Shown here piece after piece: positions 42,778 through 51,946 of a stretch of DNA of 64,000 bases. Position numbers and translations under genes: made by a program. The notes beneath the pieces were generated by a model. The model made no database searches. It had not been told where the DNA came from and was given only the letters and a program-made list of their open reading frames with translations. The stretch is from Micrococcales bacterium (lineage in GTDB: Bacteria; Actinomycetota; Actinomycetes; S36-B12; UBA10799): assembly GCA_016719135.1 (NCBI GenBank), contig JADKAV010000014.1:14560-78559 (forward strand). Direction: 5' to 3'. How positions within the stretch are numbered: the stretch's first letter is position 1; every line of letters begins with the position of its first letter.

Positions 42778-43971
42778 TCAGGGCCCGGCTCGCGCCACCC
42801 GGGAGGCCTTCGACGCCTCCCACCTGACCCACGGAGTGGCCAGCGAATCGGCGAACCTGGCCAGCACCGGCCCGACAATGGCCATGAGCAGTACGTACGT
42901 GGTGGTGAGACCACCGACTTCGATGTATCCCGCATCCACCGCAAGTCCTGCGATCACGATGCTGAACTCACCTCGGGCGACCAGCGCGGTGCCTGCACGC
43001 ATCCGGCCTCGAGGAGCCGCATGCTGTCTGCCCGCGGCGTACCAGCCTGTGAGGATTTTCGTAATGGCGGTGACCAGACCCAGGAGCAGCGCCTCCGGCA
43101 GCACACCCGGAATCCCACCCAAGTCGGTCTTCGATGCGAAGGAGAGAAAGAAGACCGCTGCGAAGAGGTCACGCAGTGGTTCAAGGACCCGACGGGCACG
43201 CCGCGCAGCTGTGTTGGGAATCGCCAAACCCACCAGGAACGCTCCCACCGCCGACGAGATTCCCAATGACTCCGCCACGCCGGCCACCAACAGCGTCAGG
43301 CCCAGGACCCGCAGCAGCACCTGCTCGTCGTCCTCGTGGTTGATCACCCGTTCGGCGATCGCTTCCGCGCGATGGGCCAGCAGGATGATCCCCACGACCA
43401 CCGCGATGGCCAACACTGCGCCGAGAGTGCCTGCCAGCACACCACCACCGACAAGCAGTACTCCGATCAGGGGCAGGTATGCCGCCATGGCGATGTCCTC
43501 GAGCACGAGGATGGACAGCACGGCCGGCGTCTCCCGGTTACCCAGGCGATTCAGGTCCCCAAGCACTTTCGCGACGATTCCGGACGACGAGATCCAGGTG
43601 ATACCTGCCAGTGCCAAGCAGGCCGCGAACTCCCACCCGAGAAGCCAACCGGCGACGAAACCGGGCGTGGCGTTCAGCACGAAGTCCACCACCCCGCTGG
43701 GGGCATGACGCTTCATGGAGGACGCGAACTCTTCGCTGGAGAACTCCAGTCCCAACGCCAGCAGCAGCAACACGACACCGACCGAAGCGGCGGCGTCGAG
43801 GAACGGCTGCACGCTGGTCAGATTGATGGGGCCGCCTTCAGCGATCAGCAGGCCGGCCAACAGGAATAGGGGCGCGGTGGACAGTCCGATCCGCAATGCG
43901 AGCGCTCCGGCAGCACCGAGCAGGATGAGCATGAAACCCAGCTCGACCAGGAACGTCGCGTCACCTTTCAC
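42778..43971 (-). CDS. khtU: CPA2-type cation/proton antiporter (KhtU-like)
   Basis: The 397-residue protein has about twelve or thirteen membrane helices of the CPA2 (KefB/KhtU) family. It has LLLLALGLEFSSEEFASSMK, the antiport core GITWISSSGIVAKVLGDL, and LVARGEFSIVIAGLAVDAGY. There is no C-terminal RCK domain, which fits KhtU, whose regulator is a separate protein. GTG 43971 overlaps the stop of the khtT-like gene (GTGA). The pair would release K+ in exchange for protons, as a safety valve. Confidence 0.9.
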   Translation of the reverse strand: MKGDATFLVELGFMLILLGAAGALALRIGLSTAPLFLLAGLLIAEGGPINLTSVQPFLDAAASVGVVLLLLALGLEFSSEEFASSMKRHAPSGVVDFVLNATPGFVAGWLLGWEFAACLALAGITWISSSGIVAKVLGDLNRLGNRETPAVLSILVLEDIAMAAYLPLIGVLLVGGGVLAGTLGAVLAIAVVVGIILLAHRAEAIAERVINHEDDEQVLLRVLGLTLLVAGVAESLGISSAVGAFLVGLAIPNTAARRARRVLEPLRDLFAAVFFLSFASKTDLGGIPGVLPEALLLGLVTAITKILTGWYAAGRQHAAPRGRMRAGTALVARGEFSIVIAGLAVDAGYIEVGGLTTTYVLLMAIVGPVLARFADSLATPWVRWEASKASRVARAGP

Positions 43972-44459
43972 GACACGTCGCTGGCTTCCAGCAGCGCGTG
44001 CACCTTTCGCACCCCCGAGGCGGTGCCAATCGCCACCAGCACGTCGTTGGCCAGCAACAACTGGTCCGGCGGCGGGGACGTGATGACCTCCTCGCCCCGC
44101 ACGACGGCAACGATGCTGGCGCCGGTCAGGGTGCGGCAATGTGTCTGGCCCAGTGTCTTGCCCACGTAGGGCGACGTCGAGGGCAGACGGATCGGCTCGG
44201 AGTGCAGACCTGGGATCTCACGGGTCAAGTCGGCGAGTTTCTTGGTGAAGCGCGGCGCTCCGAGAATCTCCGCGATGGTCTCGCCCTCATGCTCGTCGAA
44301 CTCCAGAAGCGTGGTACAGGCATCCGGGTCGTCTTTGGCGTAGGTGACGATCTCGGAGTTGCCCTCTCGATAGACGATCACACCAACACGTTGGTGGTTG
44401 CTCGTCTCGAATTCGTAGCGGATCCCCACGCCCGGCAGTAGCGTTTCAGAAACATCCAT
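43968..44459 (-). CDS. khtT: KhtT-like TrkA-C regulatory protein of the K+/H+ antiporter
   Basis: The 163-residue protein has an N-terminal domain beginning MDVSETLLPGVGIRYEFETS, the hallmark of KhtT, and a C-terminal TrkA-C domain with SPYVGKTLGQTHCRTLTGAS and ANDVLVAIGT. In Bacillus KhtT binds c-di-AMP and controls KhtU. ATG 44459 gives the expected N-terminus. It is the first gene of the pair and overlaps khtU by GTGA. Confidence 0.9.
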   Translation of the reverse strand: MDVSETLLPGVGIRYEFETSNHQRVGVIVYREGNSEIVTYAKDDPDACTTLLEFDEHEGETIAEILGAPRFTKKLADLTREIPGLHSEPIRLPSTSPYVGKTLGQTHCRTLTGASIVAVVRGEEVITSPPPDQLLLANDVLVAIGTASGVRKVHALLEASDVS

Positions 44460-44614
44460 GGCCCTATCGTGCCGCACCGGGCGGGGATCCTCAGGTCGCG
44501 CACCAGTCACACCTCTGGGTATGGCCTCAACTGCACCGGGAAGAGTGCCGATGTGCCTTATGTCACAGGGCTTCAGTTGCCACGTCAACCACGATCCCGC
44601 TAACGTCCGACCAC

Positions 44615-45406
44615 GTGGAGCGTCAAATGCGACCGATCGTCGTCACCGCCATGGTGGTGGCTGCAACCTCGCTTCTGGCTGCCACCAGTCCCGCATCGGC
44701 AGATGAGGCAGTGCCCACTGCCGATCAGGTGAGCGCGGCGAAGCTGGCGCGTCAGCCCACCGGGCTCAAAGGTTTCAAGTCGGTGGTGAGGACCAGCACT
44801 GACGGCGCGGTGCACAAGAACCGACTGCGCGTTCTGGGCGGGGCGCCGCGCAAGGTGCGTCTTCAGTACAGCAGTGACGGCTACACCTGGGTGACAGTCA
44901 AGAAGAAGCGCACAGACGTCAACGGCCGCGTGCGGGTCAAGATGGTTCTTGCGCCCGACCGCAACCGCTGGCGGGTACGCGTGCCGGCCACCACTGATCA
45001 CCGTCGAATCACCTCGCCGGTCAAGACCTTCGCCGTGCAGGTCCCGGCCGCTGAGACGGAGTCGGCCACCCGTCCTTTCCCTGCGGTCACCGCGACCCAG
45101 ATCCAGGCCAGCAAGGCCTACGCCCGGATGTACATCCTGAACACGTACGGGTGGGGTGACGATCAGTGGTTCGCGCTGGAACAGCTCTGGACGCGCGAAT
45201 CGGGCTGGAACCATCTGGCGGTCAACCCGTCATCGGGAGCAACTGGGATTCCTCAGTCGTTGCCCGGGGACAAGATGGCCACGGCGGGTGCGGACTGGAA
45301 GACGAATCCCCAAACGCAGATCCGCTGGGGCGCCTCCTACATCAAGGGCCGCTACGGCGATCCATTGGGCGCTTGGGATCACTTCACGAGGAAGAACTGG
45401 TACTGA
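44615..45406 (+). CDS. Secreted transglycosylase-like (SLT fold) protein
   Basis: The protein of about 263 residues has a signal peptide (AMVVAATSLLAATSPASA). An Ig-like middle region (KVRLQYSSDGYTWVTVKKKR) is followed by a C-terminal lytic-transglycosylase-like domain, YGWGDDQWFALEQLWTRESG, then GATGIPQSLPGDKMATAGAD, WGASYIKGRYGDPLGAW. The catalytic Glu is that of TRESGW. It is likely to cut peptidoglycan outside the membrane. GTG 44615 or ATG 44627 starts it. Its end overlaps the convergent next gene by 23 bp. Confidence 0.85.
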   Translation: MERQMRPIVVTAMVVAATSLLAATSPASADEAVPTADQVSAAKLARQPTGLKGFKSVVRTSTDGAVHKNRLRVLGGAPRKVRLQYSSDGYTWVTVKKKRTDVNGRVRVKMVLAPDRNRWRVRVPATTDHRRITSPVKTFAVQVPAAETESATRPFPAVTATQIQASKAYARMYILNTYGWGDDQWFALEQLWTRESGWNHLAVNPSSGATGIPQSLPGDKMATAGADWKTNPQTQIRWGASYIKGRYGDPLGAWDHFTRKNWY

Positions 45407-46056
45407 TCCGTTCCACCCGGGCGCGTGCCTGACTCTTCTCGGTCACGGTGTCACCGCCGTACTCTGCACGAACACGGGTGACGTTGCGGGGCGCGACGAA
45501 CCGGAATGTGCCGCTGGGGCGCGGATACGTGTGGCCCAGCGCTCTCCACGTGCCGTTGCGCAACCCGCTGATCGCCACCGGACCCCGGGGCCGCACACCA
45601 CCGTCTCCCCTAACGCTGCCCGCGCACGCGCACCGAGGAAGCCTTCAGCAGGGCGGTATCGATCGCCGTGGTGGTCGATACCTGATCAACGGTGAAACCG
45701 ACGGTGAACTGCGACTGGGTGAGCACAACCCGGGTGTCCACGGTCGCCGTCCAGGGCCCGACGCTGTCAGCCGGGCAGATCAACAGACTCGCCGTCGAAC
45801 TGGCGGGGCCGCGCCCGGCGAAGAAGACCGCGTCAAGGCGTCCCTGTCCGGCGGGTCCACCGACCACCGCCACGGTCCAGCCCGCCCAGTCGGCCACGTC
45901 GGTCCGAACAGTCACCGTGGTCGTCGTGCAGGAGTAGCCGGTCAGGACCACGTCGTCGACATGACCGAGATCCCATCGGCAGACCCCTGATCGGCATGGG
46001 CCGGCGCTGCAGCCAACAACATGGTCCCGGCCAGGACTGCCGCACCGAGTCGCACC
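45384..46056 (-). pseudogene. Secreted beta-rich protein, two frame breaks
   Basis: Reading from GTG 46056, a signal peptide (VRLGAAVLAGTMLLAAAPAH, then ADQG) is in one frame. The beta-strand-rich domain with GYSCTTTTVTVRTDVADWAG, AVVGGPAGQGRLDAVFFAGR and LLICPADSVGPWTATVDTRV is in a second frame from about 45955. A last part (VAISGLRNGTWRALGHTYPR) is in a third after about 45620. Together they would form a secreted protein of about 220 residues. No family is recognised. Either the frames are broken by sequence error or the gene has decayed. Two Cys (in SCTT and ICPA) probably pair. Confidence 0.5.
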
Positions 46057-46075
46057 CGGCAACCCTACCGGAGTT

Positions 46076-46561
46076 CTAGGGCTTGGGACCCTGCTCAGCC
46101 ACCTCGCGGACGCCCTGCATCGCCTCGCGCAGTTCCGCGAGCCAGTCCGCTTCGTGCTGGCCGACCAACCGAACGCACCAGGCCAGCGCCTCCGACCGGG
46201 ATCGGGCCACGGACGCGTGGACCAGCGTGTCCAGGACGGCCCGCTCGTCCTGCTTCAACCGCGTCATGACCGGCACGCTCAGTCTGGTGAAGACCCGCAC
46301 CATGTCACCGCAGCGCACTCCCCAACTCACCTTCTTGCCCGTTGCGTGCTCCAGTTCGCGTGCGACACCGATGCGTTCCTCGCGAGTCTGCTCGCGGAAG
46401 CGAGTGATCCTGCCGACCAGCGCCATCTCATCGTCTGTGTCCTGGGCGGTGAGCCGCCCCATGATCGTGATCTCCTCGCGATCCACGAACACCTCGACCT
46501 GCTCGAACCAGTCCCCCAGCCGGCCCGACAACCATTTCTCAATCTGTAGTTCAGTAAGCAT
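46076..46561 (-). CDS. Conserved actinobacterial hypothetical protein
   Basis: The 161-residue protein has an N-terminal part with LTELQIEKWLSGRLGDWFEQ and VDREEITIMGRL, and a C-terminal helical part with VLDTLVHASVARSRSEALAW and CVRLVGQ. The second resembles short actinobacterial proteins with an RSEALAWCVRLVG motif, reminiscent of ribbon-helix-helix-type regulators, but the match is not enough for assignment. ATG 46561 is preferred. It is divergent from the phosphotransferase gene with 61 bp between starts. Confidence 0.7.
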   Translation of the reverse strand: MLTELQIEKWLSGRLGDWFEQVEVFVDREEITIMGRLTAQDTDDEMALVGRITRFREQTREERIGVARELEHATGKKVSWGVRCGDMVRVFTRLSVPVMTRLKQDERAVLDTLVHASVARSRSEALAWCVRLVGQHEADWLAELREAMQGVREVAEQGPKP

Positions 46562-46622
46562 GTAATCATTACCGACTGTGGGCACACTGTCATCCCCCGT
46601 TCGCCGCGGGAAGAATCGCAGC

Positions 46623-47333
46623 ATGCGGACGAATCGGAACCGGATCGAGTTCGACGACCGGATCATCCGCCGCTATCCGCTGCAGGCGCACGACCAGCGC
46701 GATATCGACCTCATCGCCGCGCGGCACGAGGCGGCCCGCCGCGCGGGACTGCCAGTGCCTGCCGTACTGGAGGTGCACCGCGAAGGCCCGCATCCACATC
46801 TGGTGATGGAGCGGGCGGGCGGCAGCCCGCTGATGGAGATGGTGCTGTCCCGAGCCGCACAGCGCACTCTTGGTCGCGACCTGGCAGGAATGGTCGCGCA
46901 GATGCGCGAGGTGCACGAGTGGTTCGACAACACGGGTCCCCGGTGGTCGACGCTGTGGCAGGTGCTGGACCGCGTGACCAGAACCGACGAGTGCCATGCC
47001 GCAGCCGACATCGCCAATCGGGTCCAAACCTGCTTGGTGCACGGAGACCTGAGCGCCGGCAACCTGCTGGTGTCCGACGACGGGGACCTCGTGGCGGTCA
47101 TCGACTGGGACGGTGCCGCGCTGGCCGATATCGCCATGGATTGGGCCGCCTTGTGCGCGAACTGCCCGCCCGAGGTGGTCACAGCGATGCGAGAGGCCAC
47201 CCCGGACGCTGCCGAACTCGAACACCGCGCTGCGATCTACCTCGCGACCTGGCCGGTTCAGCACGACCTGTGGGAGACCGGAGGTCACCCGTGGCTATCC
47301 GGCAGTGTCCCCGTCACCGAACCGCGTCTGTGA
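46623..47333 (+). CDS. APH-family phosphotransferase (kinase-like)
   Basis: The 236-residue protein has the APH/choline-kinase catalytic motif LVHGDLSAGNLLVSDDGDLV followed by AVIDWDGA (HxDxxxxN and DxD-type metal site). No antibiotic substrate is implied; such proteins phosphorylate small alcohols or sugars. ATG 46623 is the start. The 3' end overlaps the convergent CDF transporter gene by 39 bp, unusual for this window. Confidence 0.8.
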   Translation: MRTNRNRIEFDDRIIRRYPLQAHDQRDIDLIAARHEAARRAGLPVPAVLEVHREGPHPHLVMERAGGSPLMEMVLSRAAQRTLGRDLAGMVAQMREVHEWFDNTGPRWSTLWQVLDRVTRTDECHAAADIANRVQTCLVHGDLSAGNLLVSDDGDLVAVIDWDGAALADIAMDWAALCANCPPEVVTAMREATPDAAELEHRAAIYLATWPVQHDLWETGGHPWLSGSVPVTEPRL

Positions 47334-48248
47334 GGAGCGCATCGGGTGTTCGGCACCTCGAGGGATATCGTCCCATGCCCGCGGGTCCTCCAGGGGCTCG
47401 ATGTGGATGCTCACGACGGTTCCCGGCAAGGCCCGGTCGATCTCATCCTCGACGTCCTGCGCGAGATCGTGGGCAGCCCGCACGCTGCGCTCGCCCGGGA
47501 CGAGCATGTGCACCGATACGAAGCGTTGCCGGCCGGCAGCTCTGCTTTGCAGCGCGTGGAAATGGACCTGATCACTCTCATGGCGCTCGAGGACGGACAC
47601 GACCTTGTCGATCTCGTCGTCGGACAGCCGCTCGTCCAGCAGACCGGACACGGAGTCCCGCAGCAGACCCCACCCCGTCCACAGGATGTTCGCGCCGACC
47701 GCCAGCGCGATGATCGGGTCGAGCCTGACCCAACCGGTGAGCGCGACTGCGGCCACGCCCACGACCACCCCGGCCGAGGTCCAGACGTCGGTCAGCAGGT
47801 GTTTTCCATCTGCTACGAGCACCATCGACCGGTGTTTCCTGCCCACGCGCAGCAGCAGGACACCAACCGCTCCATTGAGCACCGACGCGAGTACGGAGAT
47901 AGCCAGACCAATGCCCACCTGCTCGAGTTCCTGCGGGTTCAACAGTCGATTGACCGCCGTCGCGATGATCGCCGCGGATGCGGCCAGGATGAGAAAGCCT
48001 TCGAACATCGCGGAGAGGTACTCCGCTTTGCCGTGGCCGAAGTGGTGTTCGGCGTCGGGCGGACGGTTGGAGGCCCGCAAGGCGAACACAGCGACCAGTG
48101 CCGCGCCGATATTCACCGTCGACTCCATCGCGTCCGAAAGCAGACCGACCGACCCGGTCACCTGCCACGCGACGAGTTTGAGCGCCAGAACCACGAACCC
48201 CGTGGCCAGCGACAGCCACGCGAACTTCTCGAGGTGCTTGCCGTCCAT
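47295..48248 (-). CDS. Cation diffusion facilitator (Zn/Fe efflux)
   Basis: The 317-residue CDF transporter has six helices and the family metal site: LLSDAMESTVNIGAALVAVF (helix 2 Asp), GKHLLTDVWTSAGVVVGVAA (helix 5 His/Asp), and the HHFGHGKAEYLSAMF loop. A C-terminal cytosolic metal-binding domain ends the protein (DQVHFHALQSRAAGRQRFVS). It exports divalent metals in exchange for protons. ATG 48248 overlaps the NUDIX-NYN stop by one base (TGATG), so the genes are coupled. Confidence 0.9.
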   Translation of the reverse strand: MDGKHLEKFAWLSLATGFVVLALKLVAWQVTGSVGLLSDAMESTVNIGAALVAVFALRASNRPPDAEHHFGHGKAEYLSAMFEGFLILAASAAIIATAVNRLLNPQELEQVGIGLAISVLASVLNGAVGVLLLRVGRKHRSMVLVADGKHLLTDVWTSAGVVVGVAAVALTGWVRLDPIIALAVGANILWTGWGLLRDSVSGLLDERLSDDEIDKVVSVLERHESDQVHFHALQSRAAGRQRFVSVHMLVPGERSVRAAHDLAQDVEDEIDRALPGTVVSIHIEPLEDPRAWDDIPRGAEHPMRSSQTRFGDGDTAG

Positions 48249-49054
48249 CAGTCCAGCATCTCCCACAACGACGACACGGGGATCGTGCGCGGCACCCGCG
48301 CACGCAGTCCTCGATCGGAGGTCACGACCACATCGGAAAGACTACGCGCCCTGTGCACCACCGCGTCATCACCGGATCCGGAGGCCCGGACCACCCGCAC
48401 CAGACGATCCAAAGCGACATCGGGCACGGCTTTGGCAGCGCCCTCGACCACGACTTCGACCCCGCCGAGCAGCACCCGCCTACCGCGCATCATCACCGGT
48501 CGTCCCGCGATCTGCTCCAGGTGGGTCATCAAGCGTTCGGTAGCTCCGACCCGGTCACGCCACCATCCGTCGGGTCGGCTCCCGACCACGTTCGCGGCGT
48601 CGACGATCAAGGTGACCACCGGTAGCAGCAGCTCGGGCAACGACTGTGCGAACCCGGGGTGCAGCTTCCATCGCGGCAGGTCCACCAGGTCCACCCAGTC
48701 CAGCGACACGGTCTCGGCGTGCTCACTGACCTTCGGGCGTTGGGCCGCAGTGGCGATGACCGTGTCGAAGCGCCAGCCGAGGTGTTGCAGGCGGTGGACG
48801 CCTTTGACCGTGACCAGCCCTGGGTCCAAAGCTGTTTCCTCCTGCGCCTCGCGCAGGGCGGCCGCGATCACCGTCTCGTGGGAGTCTCGCGCCCCACCGG
48901 GAATGCCCCAGGTGTTGCCTTGGTGGGCCCACTGGGGACGCAATTGCAGCAGCGCGTGCTCCTCGACGATCAGAAAAAGGCCTGCCGCGCCATGGCGTCC
49001 CCAATGGCGCGAGCCGCACTGGCAATCAGCCCACCCATTTCCGTCGCGTTCCAT
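48248..49054 (-). CDS. NUDIX hydrolase fused to a NYN/PIN-like ribonuclease domain
   Basis: The 268-residue protein joins two enzymes. Residues about 20-150 are a NUDIX domain with the box GGARDSHETVIAAALREAQE (then ET) matching GX5EX7REUXEEXGU. Residues about 150-265 look like a NYN/PIN-type nuclease: LIVDAANVVGSRPDGWWRDR, GSGDDAVV and VVTSDRGLRARV supply the three acidic residues of such folds. The combination may link nucleotide-diphosphate clean-up or cap removal to RNA cutting. The downstream CDF gene overlaps it. The combination is seen in actinobacteria but the function is not known. Confidence 0.75.
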   Translation of the reverse strand: MERDGNGWADCQCGSRHWGRHGAAGLFLIVEEHALLQLRPQWAHQGNTWGIPGGARDSHETVIAAALREAQEETALDPGLVTVKGVHRLQHLGWRFDTVIATAAQRPKVSEHAETVSLDWVDLVDLPRWKLHPGFAQSLPELLLPVVTLIVDAANVVGSRPDGWWRDRVGATERLMTHLEQIAGRPVMMRGRRVLLGGVEVVVEGAAKAVPDVALDRLVRVVRASGSGDDAVVHRARSLSDVVVTSDRGLRARVPRTIPVSSLWEMLD

Positions 49055-49060
49055 GACGTC

Positions 49061-49627
49061 CTATTCCAGGCCTGCGCGGCACGCCGGCAGCACCGATTCC
49101 AAGGTTGCCGCCGCTTCATCGGCGCCGGACTCGATGTCCGGACCCGAGTGAATCTGGCCAAGGGCCGTGATGGCAGCTGCGGAGCACGTCTGTGCGTTGC
49201 GCAGTTGCGCCCGCAGGGCCGCAGCCTGCGCCCTGGCCCGCTGCAGCCCATTGTCCGCCCGGTCGGCGGCTCGTGCAGCAGCCCGCTGCGCTGTGACCTG
49301 CGTCTGCACGTCGGCGTCGGCGGCCGCGAGTTGACGGTTGGTCAGGTTCAGACGGGATATGAGCTCGGCGAGCCGTTCATTGGAGGTCGACAACTGGGTC
49401 AACAGCTGCTCGGAGCGGGTGGTCAGCACAGCGTTGTCCTTTTGAAGTTCCGAGGCGGTTGCGACCGCGACAGCTTCCGAAGTCGTTGCCGCGTCCACCC
49501 GGACCCGCAGGACGACGTTGATGATCAGCAGTGTCAGGGCTACCAGCGCGAGGACGGCAACCGCGATCTGCCAGCGTCTGAGATTCACCGAGTTTTGCCC
49601 TGACTGCTCGAGCGGGATTTCGGTCAT
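49061..49627 (-). CDS. Membrane-anchored coiled-coil protein, unknown
   Basis: The 188-residue protein has one N-terminal membrane helix (about 19-41, WQIAVAVLALVALTLLIINV) and a long Ala/Gln-rich coiled coil (about 60-150), ending in a short domain with two Cys (QTCSAAA, LPACRAG). It has the layout of actinobacterial envelope stalk or secretion-type proteins but no family was recognised. It lies just upstream (by strand order) of the NUDIX-NYN gene, six bases from its start, so the two are probably cotranscribed. Confidence 0.6.
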   Translation of the reverse strand: MTEIPLEQSGQNSVNLRRWQIAVAVLALVALTLLIINVVLRVRVDAATTSEAVAVATASELQKDNAVLTTRSEQLLTQLSTSNERLAELISRLNLTNRQLAAADADVQTQVTAQRAAARAADRADNGLQRARAQAAALRAQLRNAQTCSAAAITALGQIHSGPDIESGADEAAATLESVLPACRAGLE

Positions 49628-49710
49628 GTGCCACCTCTACTGTCGCCGGTCGATCAACGCTATCCATTGTCCCCGGATGGGCGCTTGGGCCGTCGCAGCG
49701 TTCAGCACCC

Positions 49711-50742
49711 TCACGCCTGAGCGATGAGCCGCTCGCACCTGCTGATGAGATAGACCACCGCCGGGCCGAAGGGCGCGAAGGCCGGGTTGGAGGTCTGCCC
49801 ATTGCGGTACCGGTACCAGATCTGCTGGGCGATGCCCGCCAACCGGAACAGACCGAAAACCTCGTAGAACAACCAGTCGGGCCGCGGTCTGCCCGCCAAT
49901 TCGCAGTAGCGCTGTACGAACTCTTCACGGCTGGGCATGCCTGGGGCATTACTCGGCTGCATGCGGAAGGCCTGCATCCCGGCGTCGTCGTCGGACTGCA
50001 CCCAGTACGCAAGAGCCGAACCCAGGTCCATGAACGGATCACCCACTGTGGCCAGTTCCCAGTCCAGAACGGCGCGGATCTGTGACAGGTCGCCGGGATC
50101 GAGGACGACGTTGTCGAAGCGCCAGTCGTTGTGGATCACACACGCGCCCACGTCCTGCGGCTGGTGCGCGTCGAGCCAGGCCATCACGCTTTCGGCATCC
50201 GGGACGTCGTCGGTGAGAGCCTGCCGGTATCGCCGTGACCAGCCCTGCACCTGACGCCGCACGTATCCCTGGCCCTTGTGGAAGGCCGACAGTTCGTTAC
50301 CGGACGTGTCCACCGAGTGCAGGTCCACCAGCGCGGTGATGAACCTCTGGGCCATCTGTTCCACCGGCGCCCCGTCCGGCAGGTCCTGGCGCAGGATCTC
50401 GCCGCGCACGAACTCGCTGACGAACGCCGGACGACCGATCGGCGAGTCCTCATCCGCAACCGCGAGGACTTGCGGCACCAAGTCGAACTGTGGGCGGATG
50501 GCCTGCAACAAGCGCGCCTCGCGGACCATGTCGTGCGCCGAAGCGGCCTTGCGTCCCGAGGGGGATGTTCTCAGCACCACGGAATCATTGGCGCATTCGA
50601 TCAGAAACGTCAGGTTGGAAGCACCCCCGGCGAACTGACGGACAAGCCGCACGTCCCCCAGACCCGGCACATGATCGGACAGCCAGGCTTCGAAACCCTT
50701 GATGTCGAAAGCGTCCTGTTCGCGGACGTCGACCTCAACCAT
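49711..50742 (-). CDS. Phosphotransferase family protein, ACAD10-type kinase partner
   Basis: The 343-residue APH/choline-kinase-like protein has FAGGASNLTFLIECANDSVV, LRTSP, the catalytic CVIHNDWRFDNVVLDPGDLS, and VLDWELATVGDPFMDLGSAL. It corresponds to the N-terminal kinase of eukaryotic ACAD10/ACAD11, which phosphorylates 4-hydroxyacyl-CoA during hydroxy-fatty-acid catabolism. Here it overlaps the acyl-CoA dehydrogenase gene by eight bases, as separate proteins of the same pair. Confidence 0.85.
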   Translation of the reverse strand: MVEVDVREQDAFDIKGFEAWLSDHVPGLGDVRLVRQFAGGASNLTFLIECANDSVVLRTSPSGRKAASAHDMVREARLLQAIRPQFDLVPQVLAVADEDSPIGRPAFVSEFVRGEILRQDLPDGAPVEQMAQRFITALVDLHSVDTSGNELSAFHKGQGYVRRQVQGWSRRYRQALTDDVPDAESVMAWLDAHQPQDVGACVIHNDWRFDNVVLDPGDLSQIRAVLDWELATVGDPFMDLGSALAYWVQSDDDAGMQAFRMQPSNAPGMPSREEFVQRYCELAGRPRPDWLFYEVFGLFRLAGIAQQIWYRYRNGQTSNPAFAPFGPAVVYLISRCERLIAQA

Positions 50743-51946
50743 GAATATGTGCCTTCAGTTCCAGGCGGGCAACGTCACGCAGATGCACCTCATCGGGACC
50801 GTCGGCCAGTCGCAGCGTGCGCAACCCTGCCCACATCTCGGCCAGCGGCGTAACCTGACTCACTCCGGCACCGCCATAGGTCTGGATCGCCTTGTCCACG
50901 ACGTCGAGGGCCATCTGCGGGACCACGGCCTTGATCCCGGCGATCTGCTGCCGGGCGGCCTTGGCCCCTTGGTTGTCGATCACCCACGCAGTGTGCAGGA
51001 CGAGCAGGCGTGCCTGATCGATCGCCAGGCGCGAGCGGGCGATCCATTCGCGCACAACACCCTGCGCAGCCAGCGGCCGGTGGAAGGCCACCCGTTCCAG
51101 GGCCCGGTCACACATCATGTCCAGAGCTCGCTCGGCCATGCCGATGGCCCGCATGCAGTGATGCACGCGGCCCGGTCCCAGGCGGGCCTGCGCGATGGCG
51201 AAGCCCATACCCTCCTGCGCCAACAGGTTGCTGCGGGGAACCCGCACGTCAGTGAACGAGACCTCCGCGTGCCCCGGCTGTTCGGTGTAGCCGAAGACCG
51301 TGAGGTTCCGCTCGATCGTGACTCCTGGGGTGTTCATCGGAACCAGGACCATGCTCTGCTGGCTGTGAACCTCGGCCTGCGGGTCGGTCTTGCCCATCAG
51401 GATCAGGATCTCGCAGCGCGGATCCATCGCCCCGGTGGTCCACCACTTGCGGCCGTTGATCACATAGTCCTGACCGTCGGCGGCGATACTGGTCTCGATG
51501 TTCGTCGCGTCTGAGGATGCGACCGCCGGCTCGGTCATGGCGAAGCCGCTGCGGATCCGGCCCTGCAGAAGCGGCTCCAGCCACTGCGCCTTCTGTTCTT
51601 CGGTGCCGAACATGTGCAGAACTTCCATGTTTCCGGTGTCCGGCGCCGAACAGTTCAGAGCTTCCGGAGCCAGATGCGGGCTGCGACCGCTCATCTCGGC
51701 CAACGGCGCGTACTCGGTGACCGAGAGTCCCGATTCGTCCGGCAGGAAGAGGTTCCACAAACCCGCGTCCTGAGCGCGGGATTTGAGGTGCTCGATGACC
51801 GGAGGTGACTGGTGACCCCTGCCCGCAGCGGCCTGTTCGGTCATCTGTTGTTCGTAGACAGCCTCGGCCGGGTACACCTCGGCGTCCATGAACGCCGAGA
51901 GTCGCTGGAGGTAGTCCTGTGCTTTGCTACTGGGTTCGAAGTCCAC
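50735..51946 (-). CDS. Acyl-CoA dehydrogenase, ACAD11-type
   Basis: The 403-residue FAD enzyme oxidises acyl-CoA, probably long-chain or 4-phospho-acyl-CoA. It has GFAMTEPAVASSDATNIETS, GRKWWTTGAMDPRCEILILM, the RLGPGRVHHCMRAIGMAERA segment, and the ETF/C-terminal QTYGGAGVSQVTPLAEMWAG. The catalytic base is most likely in the C-terminal helix. GTG 51946 is chosen, as VDFEPSSKAQDYLQRLSAFM is the family start. It forms a unit with the phosphotransferase; the two could handle 4-hydroxy-acyl-CoA. Confidence 0.88.
   Translation of the reverse strand: MDFEPSSKAQDYLQRLSAFMDAEVYPAEAVYEQQMTEQAAAGRGHQSPPVIEHLKSRAQDAGLWNLFLPDESGLSVTEYAPLAEMSGRSPHLAPEALNCSAPDTGNMEVLHMFGTEEQKAQWLEPLLQGRIRSGFAMTEPAVASSDATNIETSIAADGQDYVINGRKWWTTGAMDPRCEILILMGKTDPQAEVHSQQSMVLVPMNTPGVTIERNLTVFGYTEQPGHAEVSFTDVRVPRSNLLAQEGMGFAIAQARLGPGRVHHCMRAIGMAERALDMMCDRALERVAFHRPLAAQGVVREWIARSRLAIDQARLLVLHTAWVIDNQGAKAARQQIAGIKAVVPQMALDVVDKAIQTYGGAGVSQVTPLAEMWAGLRTLRLADGPDEVHLRDVARLELKAHIHG

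Noticed and set aside
46623..47333. Aminoglycoside resistance phosphotransferase
   Set aside because: Only the general APH catalytic motif is present; nothing supports an antibiotic as substrate.
47346..49151. 601-codon open frame on the plus strand
   Set aside because: Antisense to the CDF and NUDIX-NYN genes, whose catalytic motifs are intact.
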